Notes: a model not told the origin generated them from the sequence alone. A DNA stretch of 64,000 nt from Jiangella aurantiaca (GCF_004349105.1 NZ_SMLB01000024.1:1-64000); one strand, 5' to 3'; counted from the stretch's first letter, positions 30,932 through 40,791 are shown. Numbers and translations: made by a program.

Positions 30932-32227
30932 TCAGGTGGTCAGGAAGCGGTCCAGTACCCGGACGCCGAACTCCAACGCGTCGACGGGCACCCGCTCGTC
31001 GACGCCGTGGAACAGGGCCGAGTAGTTCAGGTCCGGCGGCAGCCGCAGCGGCGAGAAGCCGTACCCGGTGATGCCGAGCCGGGAGAACTGCTTGGCGTCG
31101 GTGCCGCCGGCCATGCAGACGGGGACGACATGGGCGTCCGGGTCCTCGGCCCGCAGCGCGTCGGCCATCGCGGCGAACGTGGGAGACGTCGGGTCGGCGG
31201 ACAGCGCGACCTCGGCGTGCTCGTACTCCCACGTCACCGCCGGCCCGATCAACGACGTGACAGTCGCCTCGAACTCCTCGCGGGCGCCGGGCACCACGCG
31301 GCCGTCGACGAACGCCGTCGCGGTCTCCGGGATGACGTTCACCTTGTAGCCGGCGCTCAGCATCGTCGGGTTCGTGCTGTTGCGCAGGACGGCCTCGACC
31401 AGCTCCCGCGCCGCCCCGAACCGCTGCATCAATCGGCCGACGTCGACATCTCCCGTCAAGTCGACGGGCACGCCGAGCGCCGCGCCGATCCCCTCGAGCG
31501 ACGCGCGCACCGTCGGTGTCAGGCGCACCGGCCACTCGTACTCGGCCAGCCGGCGTACCGCACCGGCCAGCGCCGCCACCGCGTTGTCGCCGTTGATGCG
31601 CGACCCGTGCCCGGCGCGGCCCTTCGCGGTCAGCTTCAGCCAGGCGGTCCCCCGCTCGCCCGCGGCGACCGGGTACAGGCGCGCCCCGCCCGCGTGGAAG
31701 GTGTAGCCGCCGGACTCGCTGATCCCTTCGGTGACGCCCTCGAACAGGTCGGCGTGGTGGGTGACCAGCCAGGTGGAGCCGTGCGCGGCGCTGGCCTCCT
31801 CGTCGGCGGTGAAGGCGAGGACGACGTCGCGAGCGGGCCGGCGGCCCTCCTGCGCCCAGGCCCGCACGACGGCGAGCATCATCGCGTCCATGCCCTTCAT
31901 GTCGATGGCGCCGCGGCCCCACAGCATGCCGTCGCGGACCTCGCCGGAGAACGGGTGCACCGACCAGTCGGCGGCCTCGGCCGGCACGACGTCGAGGTGA
32001 CCATGGACGAGGATCGGGTCGCGGCCGGGGTCGGTGCCCTCGATGCGGGCGACGACGTTCGCGCGGTTCGGCGCCGACTCGATCAGCGTGGCGTCGATGC
32101 CCGCCTCGGCCAGCTTCTCGGCCACGTACTCGGCGGCCGGCCGCTCCCGCCCGGTGCCGTCGCCGGGGTTCGTGGTGTCGATGCGGATGAGGTCGGCGGC
32201 GAGGGTCAGGACATCGGGCTCAGCCAT
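30932..32227 (-). CDS. M20 family metallopeptidase
   Basis: LIRIDTTNPGDGTGRERPAAEYVAEKLAEAGIDATL..., LVHGHLDVVPAEAADWSVHPFSGEVRDGMLWGRGAIDMKGMDAMML. Confidence 0.94.
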   Translation of the reverse strand: MAEPDVLTLAADLIRIDTTNPGDGTGRERPAAEYVAEKLAEAGIDATLIESAPNRANVVARIEGTDPGRDPILVHGHLDVVPAEAADWSVHPFSGEVRDGMLWGRGAIDMKGMDAMMLAVVRAWAQEGRRPARDVVLAFTADEEASAAHGSTWLVTHHADLFEGVTEGISESGGYTFHAGGARLYPVAAGERGTAWLKLTAKGRAGHGSRINGDNAVAALAGAVRRLAEYEWPVRLTPTVRASLEGIGAALGVPVDLTGDVDVGRLMQRFGAARELVEAVLRNSTNPTMLSAGYKVNVIPETATAFVDGRVVPGAREEFEATVTSLIGPAVTWEYEHAEVALSADPTSPTFAAMADALRAEDPDAHVVPVCMAGGTDAKQFSRLGITGYGFSPLRLPPDLNYSALFHGVDERVPVDALEFGVRVLDRFLTT

Positions 32228-33056
32228 AGTGGTTCTCGATACCGTTCGAGATCAGGGTCGTGACCGCCTTGAAGCAGCGGATCAGGTCGTGGGCGGTCGC
32301 GGCGGTGTAGCGCACCCGGCGCTCGGCGACACGCTCCACCGTCGGGACCATACCGGCGAAGTCGGCCAGCTGGGTGGCGTCGACCTCGATCTCGACGGTG
32401 AACGGCCCGCGGCCCGTGGCCGGCTCGTGCCGGACGGCGAGCGCGGCGGCCGCCTTCGCCTCGGCGCGGATGTCCTCGAACGTCCGCGCGGGCGGGCGGC
32501 AGCGGGCCGCGTAGCGCGACACGTAGTCCTTGACGGCGGCCGTGCGGGCCATCGGCGCGTACGTGGCGGCGTCGGCGCAGGCGCGGTCGTCGCCGGTGAC
32601 CAGTACCACCGGCGTGCCGTATTCGGCGGCGACCAGCGCGTTCAGCCGGCCCTCGCTGGCGGGGTCGCCGTCGACCCAGACCCCGGTGATGGAGTTGGGG
32701 AGGTACGTGTGCGCCAGGACGCCCTCAGCGCCGGCGCCCGCGTGGTAGCCGAGGAACACGACGCCGTCGACGTCGCCGGTCTGGATGCCCTCGACCATGG
32801 TCAGCGCCTTGTGTCGGCCGGTGATCATGGTCGCGCGCTCGTCCAGCTGCTCCAGCAGCAGGTTGCGCATGGTCGCGTGCGCCTCGTTGACCAGCACCTC
32901 GTCGGCGCCGCCGTCGAAGAGCCCGGCGATCGCACCATTGACGTCGGAGGTGAACATCGCCCGGCAGCGCTGCCACTGCTCCGTCCCCGGCTCGACGTCC
33001 GCGGGCCAGGTGACACCGGTCGCCCCCTCCATATCGGCCGAGATCAGCACCTTCAT
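32220..33056 (-). CDS. M55 family D-amino acid aminopeptidase (DppA-like)
   Basis: MKVLISADMEGATGVTWPADVEPG...FTSDVNGAIAGLFDGGADEVLVNEAHATMRNLLLEQLDERATMITGRHKALTMVEGIQ. Confidence 0.92.
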   Translation of the reverse strand: MKVLISADMEGATGVTWPADVEPGTEQWQRCRAMFTSDVNGAIAGLFDGGADEVLVNEAHATMRNLLLEQLDERATMITGRHKALTMVEGIQTGDVDGVVFLGYHAGAGAEGVLAHTYLPNSITGVWVDGDPASEGRLNALVAAEYGTPVVLVTGDDRACADAATYAPMARTAAVKDYVSRYAARCRPPARTFEDIRAEAKAAAALAVRHEPATGRGPFTVEIEVDATQLADFAGMVPTVERVAERRVRYTAATAHDLIRCFKAVTTLISNGIENHYG

Positions 33057-33062
33057 AGGGGG

Positions 33063-33623
33063 TTACGGTAGCTGGTCGCCGTCACGCGCCGGCGGTCGGT
33101 CCTCCGCACCGAACCGCCGGGTCAGGTCGCCCAGCAGCGTCTTCAGCAGCTCCGCCAGTGCCGCGCGTTGCGCGTCGTCGAGGCCGTCGAGCAGCGTCTC
33201 CTCGTGCCGGAGCAGGTCGGCGACGACCCGCTCGTTCAGCGCCCGCCCCTCGTCGGTGAGCGCGACGACGGCCGAGCGCCCGTCGGCGGCGGACCGTTCG
33301 CGGCGCACCAGCCCGGCGGCCTCGGCACGGGCGATCCGCTGCGAGATCGCGCCCGCCGTGACGAAGCTGCGCGCGGCGATCTGCCCCGGCGTCAGCCGGT
33401 ATGGCGGCCCGCTGCGGCGCAGCGTGCTGAGCAGGTCGAGCGTCGGGTTGTCGATGCCGAGCCGCTCGAGCGTACGGCGGCGGTCGTCGGCGAGCAGCTG
33501 CCCGAGCCGCCAGATGCGGGTGATGACGCCGATCGAGCCGACCGGGACGCCGGGCAGCTCGCGCCGCCAGGCCACCTGAATGCGGTCCGGCCCGTCCTCG
33601 GCGCGCTCGGGGTAATCTGTCAT
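33063..33623 (-). CDS. MarR family transcriptional regulator
   Basis: GIDNPTLDLLSTLRRSGPPYRLTPGQIAARSFVTAGAISQRIARAEAAGLVRRERSAADGRSAVVALTDEGRAL; divergent from the SDR gene. Confidence 0.92.
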   Translation of the reverse strand: MTDYPERAEDGPDRIQVAWRRELPGVPVGSIGVITRIWRLGQLLADDRRRTLERLGIDNPTLDLLSTLRRSGPPYRLTPGQIAARSFVTAGAISQRIARAEAAGLVRRERSAADGRSAVVALTDEGRALNERVVADLLRHEETLLDGLDDAQRAALAELLKTLLGDLTRRFGAEDRPPARDGDQLP

Positions 33624-33630
33624 CGGCAGA

Positions 33631-33644
33631 TACTTTAGCACTAA
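33631..33644. promoter_or_regulatory. Candidate MarR operator
   Basis: Perfect palindrome CTTTAG-CA-CTAAAG in the 32-bp gap between the divergent MarR and SDR genes. Confidence 0.65.
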
Positions 33645-33655
33645 AGGAGTCTTCG

Positions 33656-34390
33656 ATGAGTGCACGCACGATCGTCGTCACCGGCGGCGGGACCGGCATC
33701 GGGCGGGCGGTGGCCGCGGGCTTCGCGGCCACCGGCGACACCGTGGTGGTGACCGGACGGCGGCGCGAGCGGCTGGACGAGGCGGTCGCCGAGCTGGGTC
33801 CGACGGCGAGCGCGGTGGACTTCGACGCGGCCGACCCCGCCGCCGTCACCGCGGCGCTGGACCGGCTGCCGGCGACAGTGGACGTTCTCGTCAACGCGGC
33901 CGGCGGCAACACCGGCCTGGACCACCCGGCGCCGGAGCCCGGCGACCTGGCCGCCGAGGCGGCCGCCTGGCGGGCGAACTTCGACGCCAACGTGCTGACC
34001 GCCGTGCTCGTGACGACCGCGCTGCTGCCGCGGATGCCGTCGGGCGGGCGGATCGTCACGATCGGCTCGATCGCCGCCCGGCGCGGCGGCGGCGACTACG
34101 GCGGGGCGAAGGCGGCCATCGAGGCGTGGACGGCGTCACTGGCGGCCAAGATCGGGCCGCGCGGCCTCACCGCCAACGTCGTCGCCCCCGGCCTCACCAC
34201 CGGCACCGAGTTCTTTCGCGGCCGGCTCACCGACGCGCGGCGCGACCGCCTGGTGAACGAGACCATGACCAAGCGCGAGGGCACGACCGAGGACGTCGCG
34301 GCCGCCGTGCACTACCTGGCCGCGCCCGGCGCCAGGCACGTGACGGGCCAGGTCCTGCACGTCAATGGCGGCGCTTACCTCGGTCGGTGA
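33656..34390 (+). CDS. SDR family oxidoreductase
   Basis: TIVVTGGGTGIGRAVAAGFAATGDTVVVTGRRRERL..., NAAG, YGGAKAAIEAWTASLA, HVNGGAYLGR. Confidence 0.92.
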   Translation: MSARTIVVTGGGTGIGRAVAAGFAATGDTVVVTGRRRERLDEAVAELGPTASAVDFDAADPAAVTAALDRLPATVDVLVNAAGGNTGLDHPAPEPGDLAAEAAAWRANFDANVLTAVLVTTALLPRMPSGGRIVTIGSIAARRGGGDYGGAKAAIEAWTASLAAKIGPRGLTANVVAPGLTTGTEFFRGRLTDARRDRLVNETMTKREGTTEDVAAAVHYLAAPGARHVTGQVLHVNGGAYLGR

Positions 34391-34456
34391 GTCCGCGGCG
34401 CCCTGGGGATGCCGCCCCCGCCCGCCTCGGCACCGCCGGCGACGTCAGGTACCGCT

Positions 34457-35587
34457 TCAGGGGGCGACGACCTCGACCTCGTAGCCGTCGTCGTTCTCCA
34501 TGTAGGCCGCGTAGTGGTGCGGGCCGCCGGCGTGCGGGTGGCGGTCGGCGAACATGAGGTGCCAGCCGTACGCCGGCGCCTCGGACACGATGCGGTCGAC
34601 CATCCACTGCTCCGGCACCGCCAGCGCCAGGTGGTTGAGGCCGGGGGCCTTGCGGTCGTAGGCGACCCAGCTGAGGTCGGGCGAGCATTCGATGACGACG
34701 TACGGGCCGCCGCCGGGTGCCTGCCAGGACCGGCCGTTCTCCCAGGCCTGGAAGAGCGTCCAGCCCAGCCGCTCGAACAGCCAGCCGAACGAGCGGGTGG
34801 CGGCGTCGAGGTCGCGGACCCAGATCTCGATGTGGTGCAGGCCGGTGGACGGCGTGCTCGACGGCGCCAGCGAGGAGTCCTCGACGGCCGGCTCCGGCGC
34901 CCGCTGGTACTGCTCCTGCTGCTGCGGGGCGGCGGCCGGCGCGGGCGACTGGCCGAAGGACGGGTCGAGCGCGCGCAGCACGGGGTCGAGCTCGTTCACC
35001 GCGGAGTCCGTGAGCGGGTCGTACGCCTGGGTGTCGTACTGGCTGGTGCCGTGCGACGTCGCGTGCGATGTGTCGTAGTAGGCCGCCGGGTACGACGGGT
35101 TCGACGGCGGGCCGGCCGGGCTGGGCGGCGGGCCGTAGCCACCGCCGGCGGGCGGCGGCATGACCGGCGGCGCCGTTGGCGGCGGCGCCGTTGGCGGCTG
35201 CGCCACCGGCGGCGCGACCGGGCCGCCCATGGCCGGCGCTCCGCCGGGGAGGCCGGGGCTGCCAGGCGGCAGCCCGGGGCCTTGCGCGTAGGCGTTCGCC
35301 GGCACCTGCTGGTGCTGCTGCGACTGCTGCGCAGCGGCCTTGCGGCGAGTCCGCAGCTCCGACGCGGCGGCGTCGAGCCAGTCGTCGACGTCGTCCATGA
35401 CGTAGCCCTCACGCATACGGACGACCTTGAACTCCTCGGCCTCGATCTGCTCCGGGGTGACGGCACGCCCCGAGGGCCGCCCCTCCAGGGCGTCGATCAC
35501 CAGGTCGACGAAGTCGTCGACGGCGTCCAGGTCATAGCCCTCACGCATACGAGTAGTGCGGAACTCAGGCTCACGACTGACGGCCAC
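34457..35587 (-). CDS. DivIVA-domain/VOC (glyoxalase) fusion protein
   Basis: Two DivIVA-like repeats (FRTTRMREGYDLDAVDDFVDLVIDAL; FKVVRMREGYVMDDVDDWLD), Pro/Gly/Gln-rich linker, then LHHIEIWVRDLDAATRSFGWLFERLGW... VOC domain. Confidence 0.8.
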   Translation of the reverse strand: MAVSREPEFRTTRMREGYDLDAVDDFVDLVIDALEGRPSGRAVTPEQIEAEEFKVVRMREGYVMDDVDDWLDAAASELRTRRKAAAQQSQQHQQVPANAYAQGPGLPPGSPGLPGGAPAMGGPVAPPVAQPPTAPPPTAPPVMPPPAGGGYGPPPSPAGPPSNPSYPAAYYDTSHATSHGTSQYDTQAYDPLTDSAVNELDPVLRALDPSFGQSPAPAAAPQQQEQYQRAPEPAVEDSSLAPSSTPSTGLHHIEIWVRDLDAATRSFGWLFERLGWTLFQAWENGRSWQAPGGGPYVVIECSPDLSWVAYDRKAPGLNHLALAVPEQWMVDRIVSEAPAYGWHLMFADRHPHAGGPHHYAAYMENDDGYEVEVVAP

Positions 35588-35715
35588 CAGGTGTCACTCT
35601 CCTCCCGAACACAGATCGGCCGGTTCCGGGCGATTTCCCGACCAGCGAGCCCAGCCAGCTCACCGCCCGGGAAGCCGATATCCCCCGAGACCGGCCGAGC
35701 AAAGCGCAATGCATA

Positions 35716-36849
35716 CTAATCACCAACGGTAGCCAACTGGCCACACGCCCCGTCGATGTCGCTCCCCCGGGTGTCCCTGATGGTGACCGGAACACCCCGT
35801 TCTTCCAGCGCGGCGACGAACGCCGCCTCGTCCTCCGGCCGCGACGCGGTCCACTTCGAACCCGGCGTCGGGTTCAGCGGGATCGGGTTGACGTGGACCC
35901 AGCCCCGGCCGCGCTCGTTGAGCAGCTTGCCGAGCAGATCACCGCGCCACGCGTGGTCGTTGATCTCGCGGATCAGCGCGTACTCGATGGACACCCGGCG
36001 GCCGGTCTTCTCGAAGTAGGCCCGCGCGGCGTCGAGCGCCTCGCCGACCTTCCAGCGGGTGTTCACCGGCACCAGCTCGTCGCGCAGCTCGTCGTCGGGC
36101 GCGTGCAGCGACAGCGCCAGACGGACGCCCAGATGCGCGGCGGCCAGCTTGTCGATGGCCGGCACCAGCCCGACGGTCGACACCGTCACGCCGCGCCGGC
36201 CGATGCCCAGGCCCGACGGCGCGGGGTCGGTCATGCGGCGCACGGCGGTGACGACGGCCTTGTAGTTGGCCAGCGGCTCGCCCATGCCCATGAAGACGAC
36301 GTTGGTGACCCGTCCGGTTCCCCCGGCGATCTCGCCGGCCGCCAGCATGCGCTCGGCCGCCACGACCTGCTCGACGATCTCGGCCGCCGACATGTTGCGG
36401 GTCAGGCCCTGCTGACCGGTGGCGCAGAACGGGCAGTTCATGCCGCAGCCGGCCTGGCTGGACACGCACAGTGTGACCCGCGGCCGGTCGCCGGTGTAGC
36501 GCATGAGCACGCTCTCGACCAGTGCGCCGTCGAACAGCCGCCACAGCGTCTTGCGGGTGGTGCCGCCGTCGGTCTCGAGGTGCCGGACCGCGGTGGTGAG
36601 GGTCGGCAACATGGTCGCCGCCAGCGTGTCGCGCACGGCCGCCGGCACGTCCGTCATCTGCGCGGGATCGTTGACGTGGCGGGCGAAGTAGTGCCGGGAG
36701 AGCTGGTCGGCCCGGAAGGGCTGCTCACCGAGCTCGGCCACCGCCTGGCGGCGAGCGTCGACGTCGAGGTCGGCGAGATGGCGGGGCGGTTTGCCACGCC
36801 GGGCAGGGACGAGCGTGAGCTCACCGGGTCTGGGCATGATGGCGACCAT
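35716..36849 (-). CDS. rlmN: 23S rRNA (adenine(2503)-C(2))-methyltransferase RlmN
   Basis: [36 protein letters not shown] radical-SAM motif, [29 protein letters not shown]. Confidence 0.95.
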   Translation of the reverse strand: MVAIMPRPGELTLVPARRGKPPRHLADLDVDARRQAVAELGEQPFRADQLSRHYFARHVNDPAQMTDVPAAVRDTLAATMLPTLTTAVRHLETDGGTTRKTLWRLFDGALVESVLMRYTGDRPRVTLCVSSQAGCGMNCPFCATGQQGLTRNMSAAEIVEQVVAAERMLAAGEIAGGTGRVTNVVFMGMGEPLANYKAVVTAVRRMTDPAPSGLGIGRRGVTVSTVGLVPAIDKLAAAHLGVRLALSLHAPDDELRDELVPVNTRWKVGEALDAARAYFEKTGRRVSIEYALIREINDHAWRGDLLGKLLNERGRGWVHVNPIPLNPTPGSKWTASRPEDEAAFVAALEERGVPVTIRDTRGSDIDGACGQLATVGD

Positions 36850-37089
36850 TGTCCCACGTTCGGTGCGCTGATGACGTATGTCGAGGTCGAGGGGGCCGAT
36901 CGGCCGGTGCGGCAGGGGCCTGATCGGACCGTTCGACAACGGCCGTCACCGGGCAGCGCCGCCGTCGCCGACTTCGAGAGCCATCTCACACCAGCATCGT
37001 CCGCGCGTCATCACGGTTCCGCGGATCGGTCGCAGCCGGGTCGTTCGCTGTCGGTCGGCGCAGACGGTCGCCCGCGGTGCGCCGGCGGT

Positions 37090-37455
37090 TGCCGCGTTGG
37101 CCGTCCCCCTGCCGCCACAGCGTCCACGTGGCGAGACTTGCCGGTGATTCGGGGGCCATCACGAGGACTACCCGAGCATCAACACGCCTACAACCGTGTT
37201 GAGGCTCGGGTAATCCTCGTGATGTCCGCGATCGTTCATGATCATGGCGCTCCAGCAGCCCGCGACGGACCGCAACGTCGGCTGCGAACCCCGAGGCGTG
37301 CCCAGACTCGCCCCGTCCCCCTGATAGCTGCCCGTTCTTGGCCGCGGAGCCGCGGGTCAAGTGCGCCCGTCGTCGCGGAGCGACCCCAATAGCGGACTTG
37401 AGGCGCGGGTTCGCGGCCAAGAGAATGGGCAGCAGGGGGACGGCCAACGGTGCAA
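37090..37455. repeat. MITE-like intergenic repeat family B, copy 2 (with TIRs)
   Basis: 18-bp perfect TIR cgttggccgtccccctgc (37095-37112) / gcagggggacggccaacg (37432-37449); internal core related to copies at 14.9, 55.8 and 62.3 kb. Confidence 0.82.
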
Positions 37456-37489
37456 CTCCAACGACCGGCACACCGAGCACACCCCGAGG

Positions 37490-38335
37490 TCAGGCCGTCA
37501 CGACGTACTCGAGCACCAGCCACACCAGCGGCGCGGTCGGGAGCAGGGAATCGAGGCGGTCCATGAGGCCGCCGTGGCCGGGCAGCAGCTGGCTCATGTC
37601 CTTGATGCCGAGGTCACGCTTGATCAGCGACTCCCCCAGGTCGCCGAGCGTGGCGCCGACGACGCCGACCACGCCGAGGACGACGCCGGTCCACCACGGC
37701 GCGTCGAAGGCGTACACGGCCACCAGGACCGCCGCGCCGACGCCGAGGAGCAGCGAGCCGCCGAACCCCTCCCACGACTTCTTCGGGCTGACGCTCGGCG
37801 CCATCGGGTGCCGGCCCGCCAGCACGCCGGCGAACAGGCCGCCGGTGTCCGAGGCGACCACGACGACGAGCAGCGCGAACACCCGCCAGGCGCCGTCGTC
37901 GGGACGCACCATGAGCAGCGCGAAGCCCGCGAGGAATGGCACGTAGACGCTCGTGAAGATGCCCGCCGACACGTCGCGCAGGTAACCGGGACGGGGGTCG
38001 CCCAGCCGCCACGCGCACACCGCGGCCACCGTCAGCCCGAGGCCCACCAGCAGCGGCGAGCCGCCGCCGAGGTACGCACCCACCAGCATGAGGACGGTGC
38101 CGAGCACCACGGGAACGACCGGGACCTGGATCGACCGCGCGCCGAGCGCCGTCGCCAGCTCCCAGACCGCCACCACCATCACGACGACGACGAGACCGGC
38201 GAACGCCGCCTCCAGCAGGAACAACGTGCTGAGCACGAGCGCGCCCAGGCCGAGGCCGACCAGCGTCGCGGCTCGGAGGTCGCGGCCGGCCCGCCCGTGC
38301 CGGCGTGATCGGCTGCCCGTCGGCCCGTCCGTCAT
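37490..38335 (-). CDS. cdsA: Phosphatidate cytidylyltransferase
   Basis: Multi-TM protein; SDTGGLFAGVLAGRHPMAPSVSPKKSWEGFGGSLLLG...GDLGESLIKRDLGIKDMSQLLPGHGGLMDRLDSLL. Confidence 0.95.
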   Translation of the reverse strand: MTDGPTGSRSRRHGRAGRDLRAATLVGLGLGALVLSTLFLLEAAFAGLVVVVMVVAVWELATALGARSIQVPVVPVVLGTVLMLVGAYLGGGSPLLVGLGLTVAAVCAWRLGDPRPGYLRDVSAGIFTSVYVPFLAGFALLMVRPDDGAWRVFALLVVVVASDTGGLFAGVLAGRHPMAPSVSPKKSWEGFGGSLLLGVGAAVLVAVYAFDAPWWTGVVLGVVGVVGATLGDLGESLIKRDLGIKDMSQLLPGHGGLMDRLDSLLPTAPLVWLVLEYVVTA

Positions 38336-38361
38336 CACCACGTGTGTAGTCGCCGGCACCC

Positions 38362-38922
38362 TCAGACCTCGAGGAGCTCGGCTTCCTTGTGCTTGAGCAG
38401 CTCGTCGATCTGCTCGACGTAGGACTTGGTCACGTTCTCCAGCTGCTTCTCCGCGCGCGCGACGTCGTCCTCGCCGACCTCGCCGTCGCGGGCCAGCTTG
38501 TCGAGCGTCTCCTTGGCGTGCCGGCGCACGCTGCGGATGGACACCCGGGCGCCCTCGGCCTTCTCGCGCGCGAGCTTGATGTACTCGCGGCGACGCTCCT
38601 CGGTGAGGGTGGGCAGCACGACGCGCAGGATGTTGCCGTCGTTGGTGGGGTTGACGCCGAGGTCGGAGTCGCGGATGGCCCGCTCGATGGCCCCGAGCGA
38701 GCCCTTGTCGTAGGGCTGCACGGTGATCATACGAGCGTCGGCCACGTGGAACGACGCGAGCTGGCTGACCGGGGTCGGGGCACCGTAGTAGTCGACCACG
38801 ATCTTGTTGAACAGCGACGGGTGGGCGCGCCCGGTGCGGATGGAGGCAAAGTCCTCCTTGCCGACGGACACGGCCTTCTCCATCTTCTCCTCGGCCTCGA
38901 GGAGGGTCTCGTCGATCACCAC
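38362..38922 (-). CDS. frr: Ribosome recycling factor
   Basis: [91 protein letters not shown]. Confidence 0.98.
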   Translation of the reverse strand: MVIDETLLEAEEKMEKAVSVGKEDFASIRTGRAHPSLFNKIVVDYYGAPTPVSQLASFHVADARMITVQPYDKGSLGAIERAIRDSDLGVNPTNDGNILRVVLPTLTEERRREYIKLAREKAEGARVSIRSVRRHAKETLDKLARDGEVGEDDVARAEKQLENVTKSYVEQIDELLKHKEAELLEV

Positions 38923-38958
38923 TACTCCTTCGCTTGCTGTGTGGCGACGATCCTAGCT

Positions 38959-39014
38959 GCCTTTACCTTGCAGGACTTGCCGCCGTTGGGACCTTGCGGT
39001 CGGCCTTCGGCTAG
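38959..39014 (+). repeat. Dispersed repeat family C, copy 1
   Basis: cctttaccttgcaggacttgccgccgttgggaccttgcggtcggccttcggctag; aligns with 49925-49981 and 61008-61060. Confidence 0.65.
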
Positions 39015-39039
39015 AACCGTCGCGGCGCTGCCGCCGTGT

Positions 39040-39834
39040 TCAGGCCTCGACGATCGTCTCGATGTTCGACGCGACCAAGGTACCGATGCTCTCGCCGCGG
39101 ATGGCACGGGCGATGCCGTTCGGTTCACCGAGTCCGAACACGACGATCGGCAGCTGGTTGTCCATGCACAGGCTGAAGGCGGCGGGGTCGGCGACGTTGA
39201 GCCGCTGCCGCAGGACGTCGGCGTAGGTGATGCTGCTGTACTTGCGGGCCGACGGGTCCTTGCGGGGGTCGGCCTCGTAGACGCCGTCGACGCCGTTCTT
39301 GCCCATGAGCAGGCGGTCGCAGCTGATCTCCAGCGCGCGCTGGGCGGCGACGGTGTCGGTGGTGAAGTACGGCATGCCGGCGCCGGCACCGAAGATGACG
39401 ACGCGGCCCTTCTCCAGGTGCCGGGCGGCGCGGCGCGGGATGTACGGCTCGGCGACCTGGCCCATGGTGATGGCCGTCTGCACCCGGGTGTCGACGCCCA
39501 GGTGCTCGAGGAAGTCCTGCAGCGCCAGGCAGTTCATGACGGTGCCCAGCATGCCCATGTAGTCGCCGCGGGCGCGGTCCATGCCGTGGTGCTGCAGCTC
39601 CGCGCCGCGGAAGAAGTTGCCGCCGCCGACGACGATGGCGACCTGCACGCCGTCGTTGACGACGACCTCGGCGATCTGGCCGGCGATGCCCTTGACGACC
39701 TCGGGGTCGACGCCGACGGCGCCGCCGCCGAACACCTCACCGGACAGCTTCAGCAGCACCCGCGTGGGCGCACCTGCCGGGGCGTCGGGCACGGCAGAGG
39801 CCGGCACCGGTGCGGTTCCGTTGGTCTCCGTCAC
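39040..39834 (-). CDS. pyrH: UMP kinase
   Basis: [86 protein letters not shown]. Confidence 0.97.
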   Translation of the reverse strand: MTETNGTAPVPASAVPDAPAGAPTRVLLKLSGEVFGGGAVGVDPEVVKGIAGQIAEVVVNDGVQVAIVVGGGNFFRGAELQHHGMDRARGDYMGMLGTVMNCLALQDFLEHLGVDTRVQTAITMGQVAEPYIPRRAARHLEKGRVVIFGAGAGMPYFTTDTVAAQRALEISCDRLLMGKNGVDGVYEADPRKDPSARKYSSITYADVLRQRLNVADPAAFSLCMDNQLPIVVFGLGEPNGIARAIRGESIGTLVASNIETIVEA

Positions 39835-39884
39835 GGTGCCGGCCTCCTGTGCGTCGAGATGGGTGTCCTGAGCGCCCCGGGCCG

Positions 39885-40709
39885 TCAGGCTTCGAGGCGG
39901 ACGATCCGCTGGATCGTGACGCCGGCCTCGGCCATCACGGCGCCGACCGACTTCTTCGACTCCTTGACCGACGGCTGGTCGACCAGCACGGTCTCCTTGA
40001 AGAAGCCGTTGACCCGGCCCTCGATGATCTTCGGCAGCGCCTGCTCGGGCTTGCCCTCCTCGCGGGCGGTGGCCTCGGCGATGCGCCGCTCGTTCTCGAC
40101 GACGTCGGCGGGGACCTCGTCGCGGGTGGCGTAGGTGGCCTTCAGCGCGACGACCTGCATGGCGGCGTCGCGGGCGGCCTGCTGGGCCGCCTCGGAGCCG
40201 TCGGAGGTGTACACGACGAACGAGCCCACCTGCGGCGGGAGGTCGGCGGCGCGCTTGTGCAGGTAGGTGGCGTACTCACCCTCGACGACGGACAGGCCGC
40301 CGATCTCGAGCTTCTCGCCGATGACCGCGGCGGCGGCGTCGACGGCCTCGCCGACCTTGCGGCCGTCAGCCAGCGCCACACCGAGCAGCGCGTCGACGTC
40401 GGCCGGCTTCGCCTCGGCCGCGGCGGCGACGATGTCGGCCGCGAGCTTCTGGAAGTCGGCGTTCTTCGCGACGAAGTCGGTCTCACAGGCCAGCACGATC
40501 ATGGCCGGGCCGTTGGCCGCGACCAGGCCGTTTGCCGTGGTGCGCTCGGCGCTGCGCTTGGCGGCCTTGGCGGCGCCCTTGATCCGCAGCGTCTCGATGG
40601 CCTGGTCGAAGTCGCCGCCGGTCTCCTCCAGCGCCTTCTTGGCGTCCATCATGCCCGCACCGGTGGCATCGCGCAGCCGCTTGACGTCGGCCGCAGTGAC
40701 GTTCGGCAT
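39885..40709 (-). CDS. tsf: Elongation factor Ts
   Basis: [63 protein letters not shown]...[15 protein letters not shown]. Confidence 0.97.
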   Translation of the reverse strand: MPNVTAADVKRLRDATGAGMMDAKKALEETGGDFDQAIETLRIKGAAKAAKRSAERTTANGLVAANGPAMIVLACETDFVAKNADFQKLAADIVAAAAEAKPADVDALLGVALADGRKVGEAVDAAAAVIGEKLEIGGLSVVEGEYATYLHKRAADLPPQVGSFVVYTSDGSEAAQQAARDAAMQVVALKATYATRDEVPADVVENERRIAEATAREEGKPEQALPKIIEGRVNGFFKETVLVDQPSVKESKKSVGAVMAEAGVTIQRIVRLEA

Positions 40710-40752
40710 CCTCACACTTCTCTCTTCATCGTTCACTGGCGTGGTCTGGTGG

Positions 40753-40782
40753 CCGGCCCGGGCGGGAGTCCGCCCGGGCCGG
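40753..40782 (-). terminator. Hairpin between rpsB and tsf
   Basis: 13-bp perfect arms ccggcccgggcgg-GAGT-ccgcccgggccgg; no U-tract. Confidence 0.65.
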
Positions 40783-40791
40783 TGATGATCG

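Noticed and set aside
29032-31071. 679-aa plus-strand ORF opposite the S9 peptidase
   Set aside because: Shadow ORF of a clear S9 peptidase; no coherent domain or RBS.
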